This document shows positions 10,314-24,836 of a DNA stretch of 64,000 bases, one piece after another. The stretch is from Mortierella sp. BCC40632. Taxonomy: Eukaryota > Mortierellomycota > Mortierellomycetes > Mortierellales > Mortierellaceae. Where the stretch lies: contig WAEK01000002.1 in assembly GCA_011634665.1 (NCBI GenBank), positions 1,137,001 through 1,201,000 on the forward strand, read 5' to 3'. The translations under genes were made by a program, and so were the position numbers. The notes beneath the pieces are model-generated. The model searched no databases and was not told the origin of the DNA. It saw nothing but the letters and a program-made list of their open reading frames with translations. How positions within the stretch are numbered: the first letter of the stretch is position 1; the number at the start of each line of letters is the position of its first letter.

Positions 10314-11918
10314 TATGGACTATGAGAGTGGAGAGTTGTAGAAAGATGAAAGAGGCGGAGACAACCAATAGGTCGGAGAATGGAGAAAAGAAAAGGAGGA
10401 GGAAAAGGGAAGGAAGGAGGAGAGGATGGATGCAGCAGCAGGACAGATGGACAGACTCCGGAAAAAGAAACAAATGGCTGCGGCCGCAGAATGCAAGAGT
10501 GCGAGAAGAGGAGGAAAAAAAAAAAGGCGAGGTGGTCGTTTATAGACTGAGAGAGGCACAGAGGACAGTCGTTGTTTAGTATCAAGGGCTGAAGCCACCG
10601 TTCTCTTCTCTATCTTGGGCCCCAGCCAGCCAGTGATCACGACACGTAAACGTGGGCTGCAATGGACGTAGCTGTAGTGTACGTGCCATATCGAATAAGC
10701 TTTTTTTTTTTTTTTTTTTTTCATCTCTTGCCTCTTGCCGCCTTGCCACCACGACGGTCCCAGCGGGTGCCTCTCCTTATTGTCTCTCTGGTGGAGAAGA
10801 CCTAGTCTTGTAAAGGAGTCGAGGGACCACAGAAAGACCAAAAAGCAGCCTCTCTCTGCAGAGACTGAACAGATCACACAGACAACAGTGAAGAGGAGAG
10901 AGCGAAGAACGCGACTCTGTGAGCAGAACGGATTAGACGCGCCCAAAAAGAAAGCGGGCCTCGGGTCCGACTATTTCCCCTATCCTAGACACAGGCTACC
11001 AGGAAACCATTGGTCTAGGAAGGAAGGGCTTCCTGTACGATTCAAGTCTGAAGGCTGTAGTTGAGTACAGTAAGCGTAAAAGGGCAGTTGGTAAGGAAGA
11101 GCTCTTCTCAGAATGTCTACGGGGTACTAATAGAGAAGGAGAATCGGGACAAGCTATCTGGGACAGAGGAGAGAATGAGAATGTGAGAGAGAGAATGAGA
11201 CTGAGAGAGCAAATGTGGAGCATGGGCAATGGGGACATTGTCCATTGAACAAGAGAGAAAGAGACAGAGAGAGAACACATGGGCACGAAACCACCTGCAG
11301 AATGAACTGGCCCTTTCCCCCACCCCCCTTCTCCACTCCTCTTTTCCCTTTTCTCTCTCTCTTTCTCTCTTTCTTTCTTTCTCTCTCTTTTTCTCACTCT
11401 CACACATTCTCTCTCTCCTTCTCATTACAGACAGATCATTGTTGCCCTCTTCATCTGCCCAGTCTCTCTTTCTTTCTCCTGCTCTCGCCCTCTCACTCGC
11501 CCTCTCTCCTCTACTCAGTGGCCTCTCCATCTGTTGCTGTCTGACTCCATCTGACTCTGACTTCAGCTTCACCACACCACTTCCGCTGCTGTCACCAACT
11601 AGAACCAACTCAACAGTGAACCCAGGCCGAACCTCCACCCTTGACACACGACCCCGGCCACGCACATCCTGCTGGCAGATGCATGGCATACAACCAGAGA
11701 GCCCCCCTATCAGTTCACACATTGGCATTCGCTCTGCTACCGACACCACTTGCAAGACGCCCTTTTGATCGGGAGAACGAAAAAGAGACAGTGTGAAGTG
11801 AGTGAGAGAGTGAATGAGAGGTCGAGTGCTGTTGTTCATTGCCGACTACTACTCTCGGCAGGCTACTAAACTGCACATTACAATTTATCATTGTTCATTC
11901 ATAAAAGTAGTCTTCACC
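10314..11918. promoter_or_regulatory. Divergent spacer between ARB1 and the kinase gene
   Basis: 1.6 kb with both promoters. It holds a poly-T run near 10700, an AG-rich stretch at 10380-10520, and a pyrimidine-rich block at about 11300-11560 (CTCT and CTTT runs). Several short frames occur but they are low-complexity and lack domains. No RNA gene was recognised. Confidence 0.5.
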
Positions 11919-15649
<3,731 letters not shown>

Positions 15650-15826
15650 ATTTTTTTTTTTTTCATTCTTTCTTCCTGTTCTTTTTTGCTCCCGCTTTCA
15701 AGCTCAAAGACGTTTGAGTGAACAGCGGAGATGCTCAGAAGATAGACACCCTTAAGTCCGTCCTAATTTATTTGAAGAGTCCCTGTGCGAATTCTTGGCT
15801 CCTCCTTTTTCTCGCAGATTCAAATC

Positions 15827-17939
15827 ATGTCTGACAGTCTCCACTACCGCGGTCAGCTTGTTGGTATGGCAACCCTTACGCATCCAAGCAGTCTCTACCA
15901 TTACTACCCTCTATCGATGTGCAACGGGAAAGAGGAGAGGATACGACTTTGTGAAAGTCCATCGACAGAGCAACATGGTTGGGTGTCGACATCGATGGAT
16001 CGATTGATAGATGGATACAGACCCGGATCTCTGAAGAAAAAAATTTATACAGGAGACAGGAGGCGACCTTTTTGAGCTTCGAGTTCCATGGACTTTCTCT
16101 CCCTTCCCCCTACTGGCGCATAAGTGCCAGTACACCATTCGACACTCACTACTCCCTCACTCTCACTCTTCAGCAAGAAGAAAAAGAAGAGACGAGGAAA
16201 AAAAGACAACTATCGACAGCACTACAACCTACTCATCCGACATCTGTCTCATGCAGCTCAGTTTTCGACATGTCGGAAGTGAACCTTTCCGCCACGGATT
16301 GAGCTTGACCATCGAAACAGACATTGAGAGTGTAAAGCTACTGATCAATGAAAGGGATGGGCGCAGGGGATCTGAAGAACAGGAAAAAAAAAAAAAACTA
16401 CGATTTGTCCATTGCAAAACGAGTTGGATCAAAAAAGTGGATGGGACCATCTTAGCGGATCACCCTTTTTTCACATCTTTTACTGGAGGCATCACCAAGA
16501 TGAACTAACTCTTGTTCCTTATTATTCTGAACCATCTTTTTTTTTAGGCCACTCTGGCTGGGTCACCGCCATTGCCACCTCCTCCGAGTCCCCCGACATG
16601 ATCTTGTCGTCCTCGCGCGGTATGTTTCTCATCTTTTTTTTATTTGGGGGGTTTTTTTCTCGAGTCTCCACATGCACTGCGAATCATCTATTCGGGATCC
16701 AAGGCGCAGCAATGGAGGATGAAAAAAAAAACCTGGAAGAGAAAAAAAAAAGATTGAAGCAGGGATCCAAAACAGAGCAAAGGCACCTTGAACGGGCTGA
16801 TCTCTTGTTCCTAAATTTGGCAAAGCCAAAAAGACCTGCGGCTGTTTCTCTCTCTTTCTCTCTCCTGACTGAGTCATTATCAGACAACTAATCCCTCCTC
16901 CCCTGTCCACTCTTTTCAATTTTTTCTCTATCTTATTTTGCTCTTTACAGACAAGTCGGTCATCGTCTGGTCTTTGATTCGCGATGATGAGGGCAACTTC
17001 GGTGTTCCCCGCAAGTCGCTCCGCGGCCACAACGACGCCGTCCAGGATGTTGTCATCTCCTCCGATGGTCAGTTCGCTCTCTCGGCCTCGTGGGACAAGA
17101 CTCTCCGTCTCTGGGACTTGAACACCGGCAACACCACCCGCCGTTTCGTTGGCCACACTGGCGATGTTCTCTCGGTCTCTTTCTCCGCCGACAACCGTCA
17201 GATCGTCTCTGGATCGCGCGATAAGACCATCAAGTTGTGGAACACCTTGGGTGAGTGCAAGTTCACCATCACCGAGGATGCTCACACCGAGTGGGTCTCT
17301 TGCGTCCGCTTCTCGCCCAACCCCGCCAACCCCGTCATTGTCTCGGGATCTTGGGACAAGGTTGTCAAGGTATGTTATACTCTTTTTATATTATTTTCAA
17401 TATTTCTTTTGGCATTTTCGGTCTATTCAAACCTATTGATCGATGAAGGCTACGAAAAGAGAACCAATTGACTGACGAAACATTCCTTATCCTTCTGCTC
17501 TTGTGCATTTCAGGTCTGGGAGCTCACCAAGTGCAAGCTCCGCACCAACCACCTCGGCCACACCGGTTACATCAACACTGTCACCGTCTCTCCCGATGGC
17601 TCTCTCTGCGCCTCCGGCGGCAAGGACGGTGTCACCATGCTCTGGGATCTTAACGAGGGCAAGCACTTGTACTCGTTGGAGGGCAAGGGTGACGATATCA
17701 TCAACGCTCTCGTCTTCTCGCCCAACCGTTACTGGTTGTGCGCTGCCACCTCGTCCTGCATCAAGATCTGGGACTTGGAGTCCAAGTCGGTTGTTGATGA
17801 GCTCAAGCCCGAGTTCGCCTTCGTCGGCAAGAAGTCTCTCCCTCCTCAGTGCATTTCCTTGGCCTGGTCTGCCGATGGCCAGACCTTGTTCAGCGGTTAC
17901 ACCGACAACCTCATCCGTGTCTGGACCGTTGGTTACTAA
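15827..17939 (+). CDS. RACK1: RACK1 / guanine nucleotide-binding beta-like protein
   Basis: Four exons: 15827-15863, 16548-16619, 16951-17369, 17514-17939; exactly 317 aa, the length of animal RACK1. It forms a seven-bladed WD40 propeller on the head of the 40S subunit, where it links translation to kinase signalling and ribosome quality control (yeast Asc1, Neurospora CPC-2). Diagnostic elements: [90 protein letters not shown] and the final blade ending [16 protein letters not shown]. Exon 1 encodes only 12 residues and is followed by a 684-bp intron. Codons are strongly biased to C-ending forms, unlike the flanking kinase gene, as expected of a ribosomal-level transcript. Confidence 0.97.
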
Positions 17940-18014
17940 AGAAGATCGAATAGCACACGGACGAAATCAAAGAGACAAGAAGCAGAATTGGGGAACACAT
18001 TTCACACGCTTGAA

Positions 18015-18020
18015 AATAAA
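18015..18020 (+). promoter_or_regulatory. Candidate poly(A) signal of RACK1
   Basis: AATAAA lies 76 bp after the RACK1 stop codon. Confidence 0.5.
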
Positions 18021-18667
18021 ATTGTAAAAGCGGATGGCGGTGTCCATGTAAACATTCCTTTTTTTCTTTATCCATTTATCCTGTGCCTCATTCCTCCTTG
18101 GGCGAAAGTCCTAGACAACCTTTGACAATTTTTTATTTAACTACACGTTCACTATAAACTTGAATTTTTTTTTTCCGATCCTCGCCCTTCCGAAATGGGG
18201 TCATATGATGATTTTTTTTTCTCTTTTTTTTTTTTTTTTTTCATTTGCATTATCTGCGGCGCCAGACCCAAGACGATCGATGATGGTATGACGCTGCTTA
18301 CAGGCGCCAGTGAGAGACCGCGCCACACGGCACGCTCCTCAGCCAACGATACGCGTTTGACTAAGAATTTTTTTTTTTTTCCACATAGTGTGGACTACCC
18401 CTACCCTTTCGCCTTTGATTACCCCGTCACCTTCTTCTCTTTATCACGCTCCCTCCTTCCTCTCGACATCCTTTTCTCTCTCTCTCTCTCTCTTTCTTCA
18501 CCACTCTCTTCACTCTTGCACGCTTTCTTTCTTTCTCAATCCTCTTTTTGATCTCCACCAACACATTCTCTCAACTCTCTTGTTATCACCCTCGATTTCA
18601 TAATTTTTTAGCAGACCCTCCTTCCCTTTTCACCCTTCCCTTTGCACATTCTCTTTAATTTCTCACC
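18021..18667. other. Spacer between RACK1 and TVP15
   Basis: T-rich runs near 18165 and 18210-18240, then a CT-rich block from about 18440 to 18660 that is the likely promoter and leader of the next gene. No gene seen. Confidence 0.5.
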
Positions 18668-18992
18668 ATGGCCCAAGGCGCATCTCTCTTCCGACTCTTG
18701 AACCTGGTCGTTGGTATGGATGAGCTGGCATACTATGAACAGAGATTCAGCATTGTATCTTTAATAGAGTCAACGCCCGTTCTAATCCAACACAATTCAT
18801 TATTATTATTTTTTTCCTTCTCTAGCCGTCCTCCTCGTCCTCGGAGGCGTCATCCTTTTTGTCGACATTGGTTCATGGAACTCGGGCATTCTGGGTGTCT
18901 TTGTTGTGTAAGGGGGTGGTGGGATGGAGAGAGAGAGAGAGAGAGAGGGTTTCGTTGATCTGCCTTTTTTTTTGTTTTTGTCTTTGTCTTTG

Positions 18993-19026
<34 letters not shown>

Positions 19027-19739
19027 TGGTACATGAGCAGGATCATGAACTAACATGTCGAGAGATCTGAACCTGGATTTTAGGATATCTGGTCTTTTGA
19101 CATTCTTCCTCGAGTTTACGATCCCAGAGTTCCTGGTCTATAATTTGGGGTTCATGTTCTCTCTTCTTGGTCGTGGCATATGTAAGAAAAAGAAGAAGAA
19201 GAAAAAAAAAAGTGGAAAAGAACCTGATGTTGCAGAATGTCTCTGGAATTTTTCTGGCTACAGCCCTTTTTTCCTTTCTTTCCTTAGTCTAATGAGCTAT
19301 CGCCTTCTCTTTCTCTCTCTCTTTTTCTGTTTCAATCGCCTTCCTTGCATTGCAACAGTCTATTTGGTGTAAGTATTTCGATCCAAATGATCATTCTATT
19401 GGACCCTTGAACGGCCCAAGAACCGAGTTTTGTCCTAACACAACCTGCGACCATTTTTTTTTCCCTTCCCGTAAATGCTTTTATTTTTCTTTTGGTTTTA
19501 GTATGGGCTTGCTGTGTCTCTCATGGAAGTGGTTCAATATCGTGGTCGGATGTATCATCATGGTGGTCGGTATCTTTTATATCATCATGCACTTTGTCGG
19601 CGCCACGCCTTCGCCTTCCATGTCTGCTGTTCCAAACAATGGCTCGACCACGAACCTAGACCCTGGTCAGGCAGGAGCTCGTTACACGGATCCCGGTATG
19701 GATGGCAACCAGCCCAGCATGACACAGACTTATAACTAA
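18668..19739 (+). CDS. TVP15: COPI-associated Golgi membrane protein Tvp15-like
   Basis: Five exons: 18668-18713, 18826-18907, 19084-19181, 19359-19368 (10 nt) and 19502-19739; 157 aa, close to yeast Tvp15 (143 aa). Four hydrophobic helices are predicted: LLNLVVGAVLLVLGGVILFV, a second around GVFVVISGLLTFFLEF, a third FMFSLLGRGIFYLVMGLLCL and a fourth WFNIVVGCIIMVVGIFYIIM. FLEFTIP and FSLLGRG are family marks. The C-terminal 45 residues are polar and end in TQTYN, facing the cytosol by analogy. Yeast Tvp15 sits in late-Golgi compartments and is thought to help vesicle traffic; no enzymatic role is known. The 10-nt exon is required to keep the frame between helix 3 segments. Confidence 0.82.
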
Positions 19740-19784
19740 AGGAAGGAAGGAAGATTACTATCAGGATCTAGTTGGTGGGAGGGC

Positions 19785-19825
<41 letters not shown>

Positions 19826-20278
19826 CTACATTGTTTTTCTCCTTCTTCTCTTTGCCACCATTGGCGTTTTTTGTATAGTCTCTCTTGGGCCCCCTTCCTA
19901 CCCAATCTTTCCACCTACTTTTTTTTTTTGTCCATAGTGTTTATAGCTAATTGTTAGGATCATGAATCCTCTTTTGATATATATTTTTTTTCTGTTTTTC
20001 CCGCCGTTCGAATGAACCCAGACTCGTTATTTTCGATTGTCTGCAAAGCAGTAGTTGACATGTCCTGATTCTCTTGAAATCGAAAAAAAAAAAAAAAAAA
20101 AGGATAGCTCTCAAAGCAGACAACAGGGTATGACAGGGTTACATAAAAAAAAAAACTCAGTGGTCACAATCCCTACAGGAGGAATCTCTCCTCCTCCTTC
20201 TTCTTTTTCCTCTCCTCTTTTCTGCATTGAATCACCCAACTTCCCATCTGTCCATTCCCCATTCTCATCCCTCTACAA
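19740..20278. other. Spacer between TVP15 and the Nudix gene
   Basis: Contains a T run of about 40 bp at 19787-19825, an A run of about 19 bp near 20083-20101, and a CT-rich leader before the Nudix start. No gene seen. Confidence 0.5.
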
Positions 20279-20455
20279 ATGGCTTCTAAAATGGCTCTCA
20301 CTGTGGGGTCGCGCTCGATCCCTTTGGTGGCTGCCTCAGACAAGATTGACCTCAAGGCCGTTGCCCAGTTCAAACCACTCCAGGACTGGGCGCGAAACCT
20401 TGCCAAAGAAGAGGCCTCTACTTTGCAAACCAGCGCCACCACCACCACCACCGCC

Positions 20456-20486
<31 letters not shown>

Positions 20487-21522
20487 GCAACAATGACAGC
20501 TCGTCCAGAATGGCTCTATCCTCTAGTGCCGCACCACCTATTACTGTACACAAGGTCGAGGTCAGGAGCGTGGACTATTTTGGACCTCGGATTGGGTTTG
20601 TTAATCTCTCGGTCGATGCCCAACTGACTGAATCGAATCAAAAACCTCCTGGTCTGGTCTTTATGGTAATATATAAAAACACACACGCACACATCCCACT
20701 GATCAAGGTCATAGAGATGTTCCTTTGCATGGTTAACCTAAAAGAGGATCCATCTCTTTCTTTCTTCCGTTCTCTCTATCGTTCTCTCTCTCTCTCTCTA
20801 AAAAAAAAAAAAAAAGCGAGGTGGATCTGTCGCGGTCCTTTTGATCCTACGATCTCAACAACCTACGGGCGCCATTTCGGAACACGTTGTCCTGACGAGG
20901 CAACCTAGGCTTTCGATTCCTTCTTTCAACTTTCCCGAGATCCCAGCTGGCATGTTGGATGGAAGCGGTGACTTTGTGGTAAGAAAAAGAAAGAAAGGAA
21001 GAGAGAGAATCACTCTTCTTCAGCCACGATGACAGAGCAACGGATCAAAGTACTAAATATTGTTCAATCGAATAGGGCAAGTGCGCAGAGGAGCTCAAGG
21101 AAGAATGTGGCATCACACTGGAGAATGATAAGCTCATTGATATGACCCAACTCGCCTATGGTTCAGATTGGAGTGGAGTCTACCCCTCGGCGGGTGGATG
21201 TGATGAGTTTCTGAGACTCTTTGTCAGCTTTAAAGGTAAACTAGGAGAAAAGAAGGAGAGCCACCTTCGTGAAAGAACAAAAAGTCATGGTGCTGACGGT
21301 CATTTCAATTTGTTTCGATCTTGTATAGATATGGAGTGGACAAAGCTTCAGGAGCTCGAGGGTAGATTGGGAGGACTCCGTGATCGTGGCGAGAGCATTA
21401 CCTTGACGCTTGTCGAGCTGAAAAACGCGTACAGGGCGGCACCGGATGCAAAGCTTTTGAGCGCGCTGGCGCTTCTTCAAGCACTCAAGGCAGAAGGAAA
21501 GATTCCAGTGAGAGAAGACTAG
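20279..21522 (+). CDS. Nudix hydrolase, ADP-sugar diphosphatase type
   Basis: Four exons: 20279-20665, 20817-20978, 21076-21235, 21329-21522; 300 aa. The domain order resembles plant NUDX14 and related ADP-sugar/ADP-ribose diphosphatases: an N-terminal strand region (VDYFGPRIGFVNLSVDA), VLTRQPRLSI, PEIPAGMLD, the Nudix box, then GCDEFLRLFV. The Nudix box appears as GDFVGKCAEELKEECG: the metal-binding EExxEE core is kept but the Arg of the REUxEE consensus is Glu. Such enzymes cleave the pyrophosphate of nucleoside-diphosphate sugars with Mg2+. Residues 45-70 contain a poly-Asn run from an AAC repeat. The first intron ends in A15-G, an acceptor without a polypyrimidine tract next to it. Activity is inferred from family only. 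Confidence 0.85.
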
Positions 21523-21764
21523 AAACGTTATATCCTGGGCCGATTAACACAGGAATTAAATTAACTTCATCTCTGATCTGCCGCGTTTGACTTTGGTGGA
21601 TTCATTTGGCTCGTTTCTCTTGCTATTCCTCTCCCCTTCTTTCACACCCATCTCACTGTCCTTCCCGCGCGATCAGCGTTCCCCTTTAGCCGACCACAGC
21701 ATCTATCGGGTTCCCTCCAGCGCTGTCAGCGAGGCGTGAAGACACACATACGACCCTTCCTTCT

Positions 21765-21796
<32 letters not shown>

Positions 21797-21805
21797 GCTT
21801 CAGCC

Positions 21806-22586
21806 ATGTATCACCATCAATCGGCATCGCTGGACATTCCTCTCAAGGGATCCGACAATGTTCTCGAGATTTCTCGAGCTGGTTTGCCTCAGCCTGCAGA
21901 GCTTTGTGAAATCTTCAAGTCGGAGGAGGTTCCTCTGAGGCACTATGTCCTGTTTGCTGTAAGAAGAGTTGCACATCTCTTTCTTTCTCACTCATGATTC
22001 AAATGGTGGCTAGTTTCGCGCCAGGGGTTTTTTTTTTTTTTTTTTTTTTTTTTTTGCATGCTAATGGAGAAACGTCCTGATGGATCCAATCTCTTTTTGA
22101 CAGCTGGAGTATGCTCGACAGAACAATGTGGACTATGGTATCAAGGTTCTTCACGAAGGTCTTCATGGTAAGTCAAGTCATTTACTGTAACGAGTTGACC
22201 CTCTATTTTTTTTTCTTATTCTTTCTTTACTCGAGTGGGAATCCGATACTCACTCTTCTATTCTACCGTCTTTTTTTTTTGGTTTTCTCTCTTTCTCCAT
22301 TTAGCGGAATATGATACAAATCCGAGAACACGCCTCCCCCTTCACAACTTGCTTGCGTCGCTTTACATTCGCAAGTCCTATCTCCCTGGGATCAGTCTTC
22401 AGGAAAGGAACGGATATTGGTCAGAGGCGACAAAGCACTTGGGAGCTGCTGAAAAGATCAATCCAAAGGACGATACAACCTGGGTCAGCAAAGGTAAACC
22501 TCTACTTTAGCAGTGATCTCTCGTAGAAGATTATCCTGATTCTTGCAACAGGACTTGATCGATCTAACTTGTATGTCCCATATCGA

Positions 22587-22666
<80 letters not shown>

Positions 22667-24805
22667 TCTCTCTCTTCTTTTGCACGCAACTCGTTCGACG
22701 ACGCCCATCGTCATTTCAAGCAGGTCTTAGGCGAGAACCCCAGGAGTATACCCGCTCTACTTGGTATGGCCAGGATCCATTTTGTGCGAGAGAATTATGT
22801 TCAGGCGTTGGCGCTTTACAGGAACGTTTTGAAGTTGTGGCCCGATTGCTCTCCAAATCCAAGGGTCGGCATGGGATTGTGCTTTTACAAACTTGGGATG
22901 ATGGATGTCGCTCATCAGGCCTTTGAGCGCTGTATCGAATTGGTATGTTTTTGATTGACGTGAACTAAAGGGAAAAATGATGATTATGGGTTTTGATCTT
23001 AACTTTAAAGAGCTGTCATCTAACTCGATTGAGTCCTTGAAAATAATAATAATAATAATAATAGAACCGCCATGATTCAACTGCACATGTGCTGCTTGCA
23101 ATGCTTCAATTCAACAAGTGCAAGCTGCCCGACTTGGGCGAGGATGAATTGAAGCAGGCATACAAAGAGGGATTCAATCACCTGAAAAACGCATACACTG
23201 CCAACAAGAAAGATTCTGTCGTCGGACTCTTTATGGGCAAGCACTTTGCAGTGACCAAGGATGTCGAAAAGGCCATGGCGTTCGCTACCAAGGCTTCGAA
23301 TGCAGTGGGATTGAAGAATGTTCAGTCAGAAGGATTTTATATTATGGGCAAGATTCATCACCAACAGGAACGGTATGCAGACGCATGTGCATGCTACAGC
23401 AAGGCTGTGGCCCATAATCCCGACAACCTTTTGGCCCAATTTGGACTTGGTCAGACCCTCTTGTTCAAATCCGATATTGCCTCGGCCATCACGGCTTTTG
23501 AGCGTATTCTAAGCAAGGAGCCAAAGTGTGTCGAGGCCATTGCGGTAAGCTTCTTGTCAGCTGGGCTTGATCTTTGAAATTTCTGTCAGGATGCTGTCAT
23601 ACTAAGATCTTGTTCTTACATTCCTAACCATATCGACCATAGATTCTGGGATCTATCTATTCACGATCTCCAGGCACAAAGAGCAAGGCCCTGGAATACT
23701 TTGACAAGGCGACCAACATTATCCATGAGCGAAACACACTCTCGGCTCAGGACCCACTCATGTTCACGGAAATGGCACAACTTTTGGAACAGACCGATGT
23801 TGCCAAGACTACCAAAGCTTATATGTTTGCCCTTGGTATTTGCAGTCAAAAGATTGAACGTGGAGAGCCTGTGGAGTATATGCCTGAGCTGTTGAACAAT
23901 GTGGCTGCAATCAACCACATGGATGGCAAACTCGAGGATGCAGAGAGAAGCTACAACAAAGCACTCGATCTCTGCGCAACCAAGATTCAGGAAGAAGACA
24001 ACAATGTGGACATTGCAACTGAGGCGACCATTACAACCATTCGGTACAACCTGGCACGTCTGTATGAGGAGCGCGATGAGATCCAGAGAGCTGAGGATAT
24101 TTACAAGGACATTGCTGCCAAATACCATGGCTATGCAGATGCTCATCTTCGATTGGGAGTGATTGAGCAATCGCGAGGCAATTTTGAGCAGGCAGCAGAG
24201 TTGTATAAGGATGTCTTTGGTATGATTGACAACAAGAATGTGGATGCCTGGACATTGATGGGGATGTTGCAACAAAAGCAGAATCAGATCAGGAATTCAC
24301 GCAAGACGCTTGAGAGGATTGTTAAGGAGATCAACCGACATGATGTCTATGCTCTTTTGGCGCTTGGAAACAACCATCTTGGTATTGCGCGTGAGGAAAA
24401 GGATATGGCCTTGGTAAGGCTTTTTTTTTTGTCTCAACATTTATCTATGGAATAGTGTTCAGGGGCAAGCTATTGACCTTGAGGAGTGAATATCATTCTT
24501 CTTTTTCTTCTTCTTTTCCTATTTCCTAATAGAAACAAGAGTTGTACAAGAAGGCTTTCGAGTTCTTTGACAAGGTTCTCAAGATTGATGCATACAATGC
24601 ATACGCTGCCAACGGTATTGCCATCTCGTTAGCAGTCCATGGTCACCACAGCGAGGCTCGCGAGATGTTTTTGCAGCTTCGTGAAGCTGCATCGGCTATT
24701 CCTACGATTTGGTTGAATTTGGCATTGGTTTCTGCAGACATGGGCCAGTACAGAAACGCCGTTCTATTGGTATGTGGTTGTTTGTTGGGTGAAATTAAAA
24801 AGCAC

Positions 24806-24836
<31 letters not shown>

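Noticed and set aside
11117..11839. Minus-strand frame of 240 codons between ARB1 and the kinase gene
   Set aside because: Composition follows the GA/CT repeats, no domain is seen, and the region must hold two promoters.
16488..16506. CACCAAGAT next to ACTAAC in RACK1 intron 1, recalling a U24 snoRNA guide
   Set aside because: No box C or D at proper spacing. The CTAAC is better explained as the branch point about 37 nt before the acceptor.
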